Assembly: GCA_002633005.1 (NCBI GenBank)
Contig: NMRA01000246.1
Location: forward strand, 365,856-429,855
Reading direction: 5' to 3'
DNA length: 64,000 bases
Origin: Phoronis australis
Lineage: Eukaryota; Phoronida; Phoronidae
The notes beneath the pieces were generated by a model, which saw only the letters and a program-made list of their open reading frames with translations, was not told where the DNA came from and did not search any database. Every line of letters begins with the position of its first letter. The stretch's first letter is position 1. The translations under genes were made by a program, and so were the position numbers. Positions 32,036-46,400 of the stretch are shown one piece after another.

Positions 32036-32278
32036 CTGCACACCGTCTTCAATTGACATGCTCAGGCGCCATATTGCATGACATACCGTTACGTTATTCG
32101 GGTAGCATGTTTAGTAGTTTATTAGTTGGCAATTAGACATAGAGTGCCTCCACATGAGTCAGGCCTGTATAAATATAGGTTATCCCACAAGTATGTACAT
32201 AGGAATACTACTGCGATGTCCTATCTCGAATTCATTTCAACTGGGAATGATCCCCAACTTGACCTATGTATTTGGGTT

Positions 32279-32610
32279 CACGGGCGGATCCAGGATTTTG
32301 ACTTAGGGGGGAGGGGGGGAGGTGCACAGGAATAACGAGAATTTCGGCACATGCGCGCCCATTCTAAAATGTGGGGATGCAGGGGCCTTGAATTTTTGGG
32401 TTTGCAGACCTGTTGACAAACAAACGTCAAATAAGGTCTGTTCAGGGCGGGCCTATGCATTGTTTATTCACCCCCCGAGCTCCCTGGTTACGAGCATGTG
32501 TTAATCAGCAATTCGCACCCAAACTCCCAAATGGTATCTGGTAGAATTTTATGGGGGGCATGGCCCCCTTGCCCCCCCNNNNNNNNNNCCCCCCCCCCCC
32601 CAATCTCCCA
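32279..32610 (+). mobile_element. C/G-run repeat with hAT-like end, contains 10-N gap
   Basis: Begins GGGCGGATCCAGGATTTT and ends in GGGGGGCATGGCCCCCTT, poly-C, gap 32579-32588 and more poly-C. It interrupts dispersed repeat E. Confidence 0.4.
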
Positions 32611-33254
32611 CCTATTTATCCCATATATATAGACTGATTTGCATTATCGTGGCAATACCTTGTTGCCGTGTGCTCCTGCTTGTTGTTATATGACGTCATA
32701 TGTATGCCAAGCACGGTACCTAAGCCGGTTAAGCGACAAGACAATATGTGAAAGTATTGAATAACCAGTAAAGTTTTATTTCATAATTAATTGATCAGAA
32801 TTTTCATTTGGTGAAATATACAAGTTAACTCACAGTAATAGAACCGTTTCCCCGTGTTGATCACAGTATTGGAAAATTACGGTGGAAACTGTGCTGATTT
32901 GCAAAAGTTGAGGTATTTACTGTCTCGCAAAAAGCAGATTTAATGATACGACAGGTGGCAGCGAGGGAGAGTACGTTGAACGCTGCGAGCAGACGATTGG
33001 CTCAGTAAAGAACACATACTGGTTATTAGGTATTAATTTCCTGTAAAGACATTAATTCTCAGTGTAGATACACTGTATGCACCCATAACGAGTTCAAACC
33101 TTTTCGTTGTATTTGAGTTAAATTTTTGGCTGATTTCTTGGCCGGGGACGCTACGTAGCTTGACCTATTTATGATGACCCAAATTGAAACTTACGCTAGG
33201 GCCAAAAATAGCCGCCTGATCTCAGTGGGGGGTAATTTTTATTGGTAATTTTCT

Positions 33255-33480
33255 CTGTTTTTAGAGCAGTACAACGTCTTTTTCAGGAACGACGCCTTGG
33301 ATTGATGATTTGGGTAACCCAAATGAACGAACTCAATCAAATGTGGCGTTGCACACGCGAATTTACTCGATAAGGAGACTACTCACCAACCGTGAAATAT
33401 GGTTCTACCATTGTATACGGCCTCTACCATGGTATACGGTTTGGCTCTACTTTCCCGTATTCCATGGTTGAAAACGTGAC
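33255..33480 (+). repeat. Dispersed repeat E, copy 1
   Basis: Matches 53405-53610: TTTTCAGGAA-GACG-CTT, CCCAATCAAAT-like, GGAGACT-TTCACCAACCGT, TTGGCTCTACTTTCCCGTAT and ATTCCATGGTTG. Confidence 0.75.
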
Positions 33481-34221
33481 GTATAAAGCATCCATATTTT
33501 CACAAATATGGGATAATGAAGCTTAGCGGGAATGGCAATATCACTTTTTCCGAAAATGAAAAGCTGCGCATTTTTTAAACTCTACAGTAAGTGAAATATT
33601 GAAACTCAAAGATTTCGCAAAACAGAAAGGTAGGCCTACATTGTAAGGCTGTTCTCAAATGATTCCCCTCAGGCCATATAAATTCCACTAGTAGCAGCGT
33701 TAAGTTATTGTTTGTGAACTGTGTGTTTTGGACTGCACACGATGTACAATTATTGTTCGTGGATCAGTTTCGACGCTTCAAATAATTAATAGTTGAAACT
33801 GTTTTACACTAACGTCAGATCCACCCACCAATAACACAAAATATGGATAGAAACAATACATGTATTTGAATAAGAAGATTAGACGACGTTGAGATTTTCG
33901 CAAGACCACGTTCTTCTCCACCTGATCGGTTTTTAAATTCTCCATGTTTGCTTATGAGTGCTCGGTACTAAACATGTAGGTTTTTTAGATTTGATCTCTG
34001 ACATGGTTGTGACCAAGAGCGTGAACATAGCACTCCGTCAAAAATGGAAATTACACGCTATCTATGATGTGGAAATTTCGATCTAGACCCATTTTGATTC
34101 TTCTCAGTCGCAAAGCCGTCTCATCAGTTGGCGCCAGCTATGCACATTCAAATGCCTGCCAAAGCGATACATGTGCGTATTGATAAGGTGTATCCTGATG
34201 CAGTCGTCAAGTTAGAATTGC

Positions 34222-34596
34222 CTACGTACCGAGGTTGTACTCGCAGTTCACGTGTGACACTGTTATATTGGCATCAAAAGAATTGTCTTCCATAACATGC
34301 TCCACAGATGCAGTGGTTACACCTAACATGCCGCCATTTTCAGGTACGGCAAGATTCGAATTTCTGCTTCGAATAAGACTTGATCGTCGTCGACCTTGAT
34401 GATGGCTTAATGGCTTTAGAGCTTTCTTGGAATTTTTAACTCTAAGATTACTTGTAACAAGGAAAGACGGCACATTGCCAACTCGAGAAAGTTGACGGTC
34501 AATTCGCGCTCTGACCTCTGGATATCCATTTAGACGGGTCTGACGGTACGAATAATCATCGCTTTGCAACCAAAAGGTCTTAACTTCGCCTTTGCC
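34222..34596 (-). CDS. GC exon: end of cyclase domain, C-terminal tail, stop
   Basis: Acceptor [24 protein letters not shown] closes the cyclase domain; a basic, Ser-rich tail of about 115 residues follows with [10 protein letters not shown], a PKA-like phosphorylation pattern. Stop TAG at 34224-34222. A GTACGT just before the stop could be used as a donor, so an alternative C-terminus is possible. Confidence 0.9.
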   Translation of the reverse strand, partial: GKGEVKTFWLQSDDYSYRQTRLNGYPEVRARIDRQLSRVGNVPSFLVTSNLRVKNSKKALKPLSHHQGRRRSSLIRSRNSNLAVPENGGMLGVTTASVEHVMEDNSFDANITVSHVNCEYNLGT

Positions 34597-37500
34597 CTAA
34601 AAAAAACGAAATACCTTTTAAAGTTTCCATTGAAGTGCTATCCTAGACAGCGTTCAATAGACGTGAGAACATTGCTAAAAGCAAGATCACCCAAAGCCTC
34701 GCAAAATCACGCCTGTGAAGAGCGTGCCTTTGACCGTATCATCGAGACCTTACTAGCATCTTCTGTTAAACAGCAGCAACTGAAGTGATTGGTTGATGAA
34801 AGTGGACTATGGAATGGTGTAGTATTCATGGAATGTTGGGACAGAATTCGCTGTGTCTGTTCCATAAACGAAATTTCTCGTAGCAAATACATGACTATTA
34901 TCCTGGCGTTACTTCAAAGCTAATCAGTGTATTTCCTGAGCCACATTTCGTGATAATTGCCACTTGTTAATTTACACTACATGACCTTAACAGAGAGCAA
35001 CAACCGGGACGTATTTCAAAACTGTTATGCATTTTCGACAAAGCCTGGATCCATATTTCATTAAGAGCACTGTGAACATTTTATTATTTGTGTTTACAAT
35101 ATCGATGCACTATGGTTCGAAAAGTTGGATCGTTTATGTGCAAAATATGTTTTACGTGTTTATTGATAGCATAATTGCGAATTAACACCACTTTGACGCT
35201 GGCAGATATTACCTTGCAGCTAAATTCAAGGCAAAGGTAAAGCAGTGGGTGCATTATGGAAGAACTCCACTTGCAGACAAACATTTCCGTTATCTATGAA
35301 GCCAACGGTTCTAAGAAAATTGCACGTCTTGGTGGACAGGCTTGATTTTTCAGGAGTGATCCAGGTAATTATTGGGCATTACAACGTAGCTCGGTTTGGA
35401 AACACATCGGCACTATTTTGGCTTTTTCAAACCTACTATGTGTGTGTAGTATGAAACCGAGCCTAAACAGCATTTAGCAGAGATTTGCTATGTTTACCAA
35501 GGGCTTCACAGTGGTCTACAACAACAAAAGCCGGTTATAGTTTCAATGAAGGCAAATGAAATCTCTCAATTCCCTCTGCACAGTCATTTGACGTAGTCGC
35601 GACCCCAGCTACAATTCTTGAAATTTCAGTGGCAGAAGGGCTGAGTCTAATCGTGGAAAGGTAAATTACAGAGTAAGCCAGTCCTCAACGGTCTGTTTGG
35701 ATATATGTGCTACACTTAAAATCTGATCGGGGAGCACCCCATCGCAGCAACTGGTTGTCAATTGATGAAGACGAAAGGCCCCTGTCACTGATTCTTAACA
35801 GCTACGTACGAGAATGGCCAAAAGAATGCAAAGCTACTCGGTCGTCAACCGTCTTTCAGCCTTGGAGGTAGACGTGCTATCCTGGTTGCGATTGGCGTCA
35901 CTTTTGCGATAGTTAACAGTCGAACAGGTTGGGGTTATCACATCTGTTACAGGAATAACACCATTGCTTAGGGGTCTTGACGCCACGGTGTGTACACCAA
36001 AAACAAATGTCAAACAACGCATTTTTGGAGTTAGATCTGTCTTCGGCAACAATGACTTTCGCAACCGTCCAGACGACTGATCAAAAAATTGTATGTACAG
36101 GGAACCTGCTAACTAACTTTCCCAAATGACGTACATGTACATTCATGTCTCGTTGTTCAGATAAATAAATAAGCCGGACGAACTGGCTGGGTCGTTAACG
36201 GACAGTTGTACTCTGAGATTATATGTCTCTGACATTGGGTTTTAGCCAGTTTAACTTCAGGCATTGGCGTCTTCTTTCTCCATACCGAACTCGTGACACA
36301 ATTTTATTTAGAAGATAACAGAACTTCTCCATTAGTAAAACACCCTTACCTTCATTGCAACGTACCCCCTCTCTGATAAAGTATACCCTTCCAGTTGTTT
36401 CAGAATGTCAGCGCAGGCACAGCTCACGTGAATTTTTAACGCTGGAATAGCAAGTAACTTAAAAATCTATTCTTGAACAACTAGTGTCAAACATTCTAAT
36501 CCGACTCAAACAAAAAATCAGAGGAAAGAAGCACCTGTGGTCGTGTAATAAATAAGTATAGATCAATTTGTCGGGCACATCAGTAAAAAAGCTATATTCT
36601 CGAAATAGCCGCACCATTTTGAACATTCACTATACCGCCAGACGGCGATCAGATCTTTGGTGGGCAGACGTTCAACGCTACTTACAGATCCCGACTATAA
36701 TGTGGACGGGAGGTTTCAAATTACTGGTAGTAACAGCGTTTTAACACCTTTCCTACTATGAGGGCGAATTTCCAGTGCTGTGCGGTGGGGTGAACTAATG
36801 TTTTTACGGGAAAAGGTAAACCTCTTGAAATATCCATGGGTGAAGGGCATCATGTTTTATAGTCAAGTATAGAGCTGAAAAAGCCAACGTGTTACTTTGT
36901 TATGTTACATAACTTAAATGAAAATAGTAAAAATTTGAAATCTTCAGCATAGGAACCTTCGAATATGAACCCAACTGAAAGTATAGAGATAAGAAGTTGG
37001 TTTTAATGGCGAGATACGTACGTAACCCATTCGACTCCATTCTCGACGCTGTGTTCACGGTGTCCCCGAAAAGACAGTAGCGAGGCATTGTCAAGCCAAC
37101 TACACCGGATACACAGGGACCTTAAGAATGTAGAAAGGATTGTATAATAATTAAATTGGGATAAAAACTGGCTGACTGCTTACAAAGTTTACTTTCCTTC
37201 AGGGAAATTTAATTTTTATTATATGAACAAATAAATTACACACCAGGTCAAAACGATGTAAGCATGAAACTTTTGTCGACCATGGCTGGGGTCTAAGATC
37301 TCAATCGACTCGAAAATTGACCAATTGTATACCGCGTTTAGATTAAACTTACAAATGTGTACTTGACTGATACAGTGGGATTCGAGTCTGAGCGTGAGTG
37401 GTGTCTGAGTTCAAGATCTGTGCCCAGGGTCTAATCTCGAAATTTAACTTGGTGTTCCATGATTCGTGTATACACTTGTAAGTTTGCATGAAACGTGCCC

Positions 37501-40500
37501 TAAAATTGGTCAAATTTCTCGTAAAGTTCCACAAACAAATTCGACAAGTACCAGCCCAGGGTTTAGTCTCTAAACTTAGACTCGACTCAGACTCGGATTG
37601 AAACCTTTATTAACCAGTCGTCTCGCATTATTCGATGACACTGGAAAAGTGCCTTGCAATTGGTCAATTTTTGAGTCGAGTTTATAGTACAAGGTTTAAC
37701 CCTGACACAGGTCCAGGTCCTGGGACTGCCAAGTCCAAAATGAACCATGAATTTGTAAAACGACCCGTTCTGGTCACGGGCGCGGATATAGCTTGGCATA
37801 GACTTTGTTGCGTGCCAATGGCCTGGGCATATTTTACGGTAATTTAATTAATACTATAAGTTGTCACATAAATTGATTGAAAAACAGCAGACTAACCCGT
37901 GTGAATTCCAATGCGGAGTTTCAATATGTCATTCGGCCGATGTTTAATTCTAAATTCTTTAATACCACGGAGAAGGTGGAGAGACATCGACGCTATTTCT
38001 CCAGCATGCAACATCCCGTTCTTTTGAGGAAGTCCAGACACGCACATGTATGCATCACCAATAGTTTCTACTTTGTACACATCGTAGCTCTTTATGATTG
38101 AATCGAACAAAGTGTAAAGATCATTTAGAAGATCGACCACCTAAATGATGAGTAATTGAAGCCCATTAATAAGTGTATTACACACAAAAGATTCACAAAC
38201 TTGCTACTTCCCTTGACGTGTCCACGTTTCTTTTTTCAATCAATCGCCATCTGACAATTAGATGAACTTGAGGAAATTAAGACCACATCAGAGTTCAATC
38301 ACGCTTAGTACCTCGCTAGAAAACGGGATCTCGAGAGATTCATTGAGATTGTCGTGTATTTTCAATGAGAGCGAGACAGTGATTCTGGTTTGATTTTTCT
38401 CGCCGAGAGACATTTATTGAACTTTATACAGATCCAAGAATTATCCAGAAAGTCCTCACACTTTGCCAAAGTCCAATTTCGGTTATGAACCGACATGTCT
38501 TTTATACAGTAAAGTGCCATTGTGTTGAAGACAAAATCTGGACCTGGGGCAACTCGGCGTAGAGAACCCATGACTCACTCCCTTAGCCACGACTTCGCGT
38601 GTTCCGAAATACATTTGCATGTATTCCATTTTAGTTAAGTGTAGACAAGTAGTATACTATCAACTGGAAATTATACATGTAGCAAATTGTGGACTTTAAC
38701 ATCAATAAATAACTTTACAATCTGACTTTTTATTATTTTGGAAGAAAAGAAGTGCCCTTCTCTCTGAGCAACAGTAACAGGACAATCAAGGCTATAAAAA
38801 CTCCCAAAACCCAAGGGGGTGACAATGCGTTGATTGCGACAATATACATGTATGCCATCACATTGTAATGAAACCAATTGTCGCCCATGAAAGCATCTCC
38901 CTTTACCGAAATCACATGGGTGTGTTTGTGTGGGTTTGCGCTCGTTCAAATACTTTTGCATATCACGAATCGAGATATAGTAACCCACAGTTATCACCAC
39001 CTACGTTTTATGCAGTACACTGTAACATATATTTAGTATTTGCATTTAAGAAAGGCGCTAACCTGAATAGGTGTGCTTTCAGAAGATAAAGCTGTGAACC
39101 CACAGATGTCACTGAAGTATATGGTAATTGAATGATGGGTTTCAGGAATAACTGCTTCTCCCAGCTTGAGTCTTTCGGCTACACTCCTATTTAATTAACA
39201 TAGACTTTATCACACTGGCGCACACAACCACATTTAGTACTCAACGCTCTCTACTCATGCATCACACGGGTATGATTGTTACATCAGTCGTACTACATTG
39301 CTTTATGATCTAGAAATTGTTAAGAGTCAAATGAGAATGATTTTATAACAGTAAGTACACCCGTCAACCAAAAGGTTTTGTCGAAGCTGTGCTTGTATTG
39401 TTCCTTAGGCACATTTTAAATGTCCTTGTACCTGGGCAGCATTCTGTGAAGGAGTGTTTCCGTTTTTTTCTTCTCTTCAACCAACTCTTCAGTTCTTTCA
39501 AAAACCAATTCTTCTAGATTGTTGGCGTACTTTTCCATTATGGCAATCATGTTGTCAAAGATGTTACGCTTCCTAAAACAAATATAGGTTGGCACTGGGG
39601 TTTCGACTAATATCCTGGGGTGACTAACTCGAAGTCATCTTACCTTAAGGTCACCTTAAGTAAGTGTCTCATTGACAATAGGTACGAATTCGATAAGTTG
39701 AAATCATCTTAGCGCCACCTTAGTGTTAGGTTGCCTTAAAGACGTATTTGCATGCTCCTAACTATGCTAATGTGCATCAAGACTTAAACGACTAAGCTAT
39801 TTTAACATAATCTACGTTAAGCAGGGTGCAGTTGTATTCACTGACACCTTGCAAATGTGAAAACAAACAATTCTGCAAATAGGCGACCTTTGCACTTATG
39901 ACGTATCTCGCGGGCTTACATAGCCCTTATCGTGCAGTGTTATTCCCCAGCACCAGGTCACGTTACTTACTGAAGTGATTTGCGGTGGATAATTTTCGCC
40001 ACAAAACTTGTTAAAAAATTGGCAATTTTCAACCTGCTTCACATTCACATTGTCTCTATAACTTGTTTTTTAACTAATTCTGTCAAGCATGCAATCAGAC
40101 AGATAAGGAAGTAGCCTGCAAGATCCACTTGAACTTGCACTGAATAGTCATTGCGACTTAAGGTGGCCTCGAGGTCACCTTTGCACCACCTTATCGTTGA
40201 ACTGCAATTACCTGTATAAAAAATGCACTTACTGTTGAATTTGTCGTTGTTTACATGTATGTGTGTATGTATATCAATTAATAAGATTGTTGTCGAAATT
40301 GTTGTTGTTATTTTCAATTGAATAGGCTACAATTATTTTTTAAACAAACCGTTATATTGTTATTAAAATTTTAGTTAGTGGAGTATTATTAATGTCATTA
40401 TTATTATCTTTATTATTTAGTAATTATATAGTATTTTTCTATTTCTATTTCTATTACAATTTATGAGCGTTTTCAGGCCTATGCGCCTACATCCGAAATT

Positions 40501-43406
40501 TTTTTTGGTCAAATGCGTTACGATAACGCCGTTATCCAAAAACCCAGCAAATGAGCGCATGCCCTTACTTGTGAACCTGCGCCTAATTGTGGAACTTAGG
40601 CAGATGTAGCTCTTAACGAGGGACCACAAGTGACGATAGTTTGGGTTCTTTTGACAACTTAATGAATAGGTCTTGGATTTTTGCCAAAATTTTGCCTTGC
40701 AGCGTTTTGAATCTACTGCGATTACTGATTTTTTCGGGTTGTGTAGTTGTGTTGCCTCAGACGAAACAGCCGTTTGTATATAAATACACAAAACGTTTTG
40801 AGAGTGGCGTTCATGAAATAATATCCCACGAGACATTATTCCGGGTATCGACCCAGACCGAATATCATTTTTTCCGCAGAATTTTTAAATACTTCACTCA
40901 GACTGTTCACGTGGCGGATCACATCCTATATGTATGTTCTTGCGCGTTAGGCTGCAAGCTTTCTCTAGTAAAAGAAACAGCTTTAAATGTGACTATTTAT
41001 CACTTGAAAATAGATAACAAAGATAAAAACAAGGTTTTTCATTGAACTTCTAAAATTTCCTGAAAATAGTTAAATAACAACAATATTTGATATTATAGTT
41101 ACCGAGGAATCGGTGCCTGGGTTGCAGACGTTGAATAAAAACTGAGACAGAACTCTCATATAATTAACAGTCCTGTTCCAGATGTTACCATTGAGACCTG
41201 GTTGTACATGTATGTTGAGCGTTATTTACACTACTATAATTGTATTACTTTTAACTATTTTCCGAAAGTTTGGTGATCGAACCGGCTAACGACGTCGAAT
41301 CGGCATTGACCAACCTTTTGAACTTTCCATATCAGAGGTCACGGTTGAAGTATTGCGGGTGGTGAATACGGAAAACGTTATTACATGGCCGTATTTCCCT
41401 CGACAGATTCAACGCGTATGGGATAAATGTCACTATTGCCACTAGGACTTTTTTCTACGACTGCATGGTATGACGCATGTGAATGTGCTACATAACAGCC
41501 ATGTCTGCTACGACACATGACAAAGTTTAATGCTCGCTATCAGAACTGATGGTAATAATCGTTAACTCTTATGACTGAACTGCCTCCTACATGTACATTA
41601 TCAACGCCTTTAACAATATCCACTTTAAAGACAATTTCACCCAATTTTTCTTTTATCCTGTTCGATAATCACACAATACCACATAGGCAGATTTAGGGGG
41701 ACCCAGGCCCCCCCCCTTAGCTGCCGCAAAAAATAAAACAGCAAGAGCGTAGGGAAATGTTGAGTTTATTAATTAACCCCGGTAATTGCGGTTTTAGTGT
41801 TGGGGGGAGGGGTGGCGCTGCGCACTACGACTCCGTTTCCGTCGTCTGCTCCAATGTGCAATGAAGAAAATTTACTTCATCTTTTAAAGAAAATGGAACC
41901 TGAGTGACGATGAAAAAACAGAAGCTGTTGCTGAGATGTGAATTTTAATCGAAGCCTTAGTGAATCACTCAGAAACTCGCAATTCTCTCTTTGTCAAACC
42001 TTAAGACGATTTCCAAGGCAATCCCGTCATTATTGCCAACACGAAAAACGGATTTGGTCTTTTGGGCATTTAAAAACTATTTTCAATACAGCAAATTTGT
42101 TAAGAACCCATTGCACAAACTGTAAAATGTGTAATAAGCATTACAAAAAGAAGTAGGTTTCGCGCGCAAACCCTGTGAACCATAAACAATTAAGTCTCTT
42201 GGTATCAGAGTAGGAGTTAAAGCGTGGTGGTGTAGTGGTAAAGCAGGCGCACTCTATCCGCCAGGTCGTGACTTCGAGTCTGTGGTACTTGCAGATTTTC
42301 CTGTTTGACACGTTCTCCGTGTTTCTTTGCCTTTTTTCTTGGATAATACGTCAGTAATCAAGGAAAAAACAGAAAAATTTCCGACCTCCCCCCATTCGGC
42401 CGACTGACTGACCCTAGGGTCACCTTGATACGCTTTGAGTTAGTCATTTTGGACAACCGTGTAATTCTAATGAAGGATGTTTCAAGGTAACCTTAATTTA
42501 CGGCTCCACGTAACTTAAGGTGGCTTCAAGATAGTCACATGTTGCAACTGCTTATATTTTTTCCATGAGCATGTTTTGGTGTTAACTTGCTTTGTTCCAG
42601 GATGATCTAGGCTCCTTAAACGGAGATTCTCTACCCGAAACAGCCGACAGGATACAGAACTGTTTCTATATTCTTATATATAAGTGTTTGACACGTATTT
42701 TTATACTGTTTTGTTCAAATTGCTCTACTTACATTCCCTTCCCTATGGGCTTAAGGTACTTCTTGCACGCTTGAAAATCGGGTCTTTCGTCAGCATCTTC
42801 AGCCCAACACGTTTTCATCACGTCGACAATGAATCCTTCGCACTCCAGTGTTTCACAGGCTGGTCGGAAGCGTCGATGTTGCCCTGCTTTTTTAACCATG
42901 TTAATTATCTCTGGAAATCAGTGATAACTCTCACATTTCACTAGACAGTAACGATATGAATGAAAAGTGTTTGTTGACCAATAAAATGCGGTTTACATGT
43001 TTAAAATCGACACCGACGCATCAAACAATAACATTCCAGTCAGCAATTTTGAGCTAGAAAGAATCAAGAAATGGACCAAGTTTGTTTGTTACTGGATATT
43101 ACATGTAAAATCAAATTTCTCGAAGTGCGAAGTAAATACAGATTAAGTATTTCAACTTAGCGCATTCGCGCGTGAGTTAGAGTCAATAATCATATTGGGG
43201 AGACGCATGACAAGAGGGAGAAGACGGTTAAGAAAAAGAAAAAGAAGATAATGATGATCCTTACGATGTTGATGATGGCGATGAGGATGAAGATGACGAT
43301 GAAGATGATGATGAAGGTGGTGGTGATGGTGATGTTGATGATGTTGATGATGATGTTGATGGTGTTGATGGTGTTGATGATGTTGATGTTGATGATGATG
43401 TTGATG

Positions 43407-43438
<32 letters not shown>

Positions 43439-46400
43439 GATGATGATGGTGTTGATGATGATGTTGATGATGATGATGATGTTGATGATGATGATGATGA
43501 TGATGTTGATGGTGATGTTGATGATGTTGATGTTGGTGTTGATGATGTTGACGATGATGTTGATGATGATGATGTTGATGGTGATGTTGATGATGTTAAT
43601 GATGTTGACGAAGCACTCGTGGAACAATAAAGAAACCTAGAACGTCGCGAGTAAATTTTTAAAGACTTTCTTAGTTAAGTAACATACGCTCAGCATCCAA
43701 GTCACCAGTGTCGTAAGGGGCAGATCTCGACATGATTTCAAATAGAATGATGCCGAAGGAGTACACGTCTCCCTTCTGTGTTCCTTGTGGAGGGGCTGAA
43801 GGGTTCCGTAAAAGTTCAGGTGCTGTCCAGAACAGTCCTAAAATGTTCAGAAATGACGATAATGTGTTTTCGCATCGTTTGATAATTTGATCACAAGAAG
43901 ACCATTAAACAGTGCGTCATTGTGTCGGCGTTGGGTTCGACCCATTCCGGTCCTGTCTCTGCCAACCAATGCTACCTGATTATTAAACCCGTTCAACTGA
44001 AAGTCACTTTCAGACGTTAAGAAACACCTACTTCGCAATTGGCGAGTTGGGTAAAATCTCAGCTCGTCATTTCGGATTTGAGGTCGCCAAATTTTAGTAC
44101 TGCGGACGACTGATAGGTGTCGCTTGCGATGCAACCTTTGTAATGCTTACGCTGCCGCCGGGCGGCGGACCAGGTCTAGTAGACCACGACCAAACACGGC
44201 AAAAAACGCAACTGTTACAGAGAGAAATTGGGGATTTCTAATGTAGTGTTAGTTATTCATTAACCTCCTATGTTAGAAAGTAAGCATGCGTATCCGATCT
44301 GTTGTCAGCAACTTTGTAATCAGTCATGTTCATGTTGGAATAGAGAGCTTTTTCCAGAGCAATGTCCCAGTTCCCTCAGAAGCAGCGTGACAATTGATGT
44401 TTTGTTTATGCACCTCGGCCCCGTTTATAAGTGGAACTTGCACGGCAGTTCCTCATCTCTGTGATTGCTTGGTCAAATTAATTAGAAGCATATAGCGACG
44501 TTGTGACTATGAAGTCGGTTGAAAATTGTGAAATTGTGTCGTATATGATCCGCCGTAAATTACTCACCCGTGTCCAATAAGTATCGTGACGTGGTGTTGG
44601 GCAATAAAACTACATGATGCAAGCGATGGGAGCCCCCAAAGAACGTCATTTGTGCAAAGGTCACCTATTTGTAGACTTTTTGTTTTCACATTTACATGTA
44701 TAAGTTGTCAATGAATGCAATGACTGCACTTTGTTTAAGGTAGACGATGTTCAAATAGCATTGTCGACTAATTGCTGCTGTACATTTAGTTAGGAGCATG
44801 CAAATACATTTTTAATAGTCTGCTCATTGCTACGCCAGTCATGATCTTGGTGTGACAACTGAGCTATCACAACTTATCTGCTACATTCTTTGGCAGGCTG
44901 TTGCCATAGCACGTCCTGTGTACGATATTTACAAACACGATTCTCACGCTTATACCAGCTATCATAGTGTTATAAGTACGTAAACGCGTTTCCCGAAGTA
45001 CTTACACCGTTTATACTCAATTCACACACAGAAATGCACTGAGATATAGGTGCTAACAATCTCTCCTGAAACAAAGATTACCCTGTCGCTTTGTCTCACT
45101 GAAACGGACCTATGTTCTAAAAATGTTCTAAAATTTGATCCTATTACAGAAGTACACGATGATGTCTCCGGTAACTTACTAGACACCTTGCATTAAAACA
45201 TTCATTTTCCATTGTACATAAGTCTTTTATCTCGTTTGAAAGACATCGATGGCGTAAAAAGGCGCACCCCTGCGTAGTAATTGATGCAGAAAATGCTAAC
45301 GTCGCTATGATATATTTCTGAGAAATCTTGTCAACTTGCCACAAATCTTAAAAAAATCTTATGTTTCACATGTTTTAAAGACTTCTAAAACAAATACGCA
45401 ACTCGAAAATGTGTTCTTTTTTCAATGCTGAAACAGGCAAAGACTTCTCTTTTAAAATATTCGAAATTTTAATTCGTATTTTAAGTCGCTGCCAATAGAT
45501 ATGAACTTTTTCAAAAGGTAAATTTAGGTTTATTATATTTTTCATTGTCACCTTTGCTAGAAGGTTGGACTGAAGTATGAATTTCCATCGATGCACGTTT
45601 TATCGTGAGATATCAATCCATGATTCACAATGATACAACTGCATACTGCCGCAGCGTAACTGGGGGTCCTCTCCAGACGGCATCCCGAAAATGAGGTGGG
45701 CGGCAGACCTACACCCCAATGGGTGACGGCAAACAACCGAGGGACAGCGCAAACCGCATGGGCGGAGCAGCACTGAAATAAGTGGAAGAAACTATACCCA
45801 CACCCCCCTATAGTGCGCCTCTCATGAACCGTAGTGAGGGGTGAGAGGTGATTTGATGCCGCCGAGGGGACTGTAGCGCTCGAAATTTCTAGCGATCGGG
45901 AGAGAGGATAGAGGCTGCGACGCAGAGGTACTGCAATATTTAACGACCAGAGAGAACGATAAACGTTGAGAGAAGTTCACACACAGCAGCTTTATTTTTG
46001 ACGGCCTTTGATTAAGACTTTTCATTACGTTATGTAATTAAGCACACACGATTACTTACTTGAGTATTTTTCTTGTTCATGTTCGTGGCTTCGACCATGA
46101 TTTTGTTTAAATTCGTGAAGACCAAAATCCGAAATCTTCAGTACCCATCTACTATCAATGTAGCACGTTGATGAGCGAAGGTTGCCATGGGAACCAATTT
46201 CACTTCCATGCAAGTATATCATTCCCTGAAATATATGAAAATATTCAAAATTCTCCGGGTGCAAACCTTCAAAACATGTTTCGGTCCTACAACAGTCTTA
46301 CACCCTATTTTAAGGTAACTGGTGTTCTTCTATAATTTTGACACCCGAAAATATCTGCCAGTCCTACTGTACCTATAGCGCCACGAGTCTACCTGTACTC

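Larger units (their letters stand above)
31503..34221. other. Intergenic stretch with repeats
   Basis: No gene supported. Holds paired CRE-like TGACGTCA sites at 31679-31700, dispersed repeat D (31917-32035), repeat E pieces (32178-32255 and 33255-33480), a C/G-run repeat and a 10-N gap. Confidence 0.55.

Noticed and set aside
43190-43640. Ile/Asn-rich and Met/Leu-rich frames of ~130-145 codons
   Set aside because: Translations of the GATGTT/GAT simple repeat in an intron.
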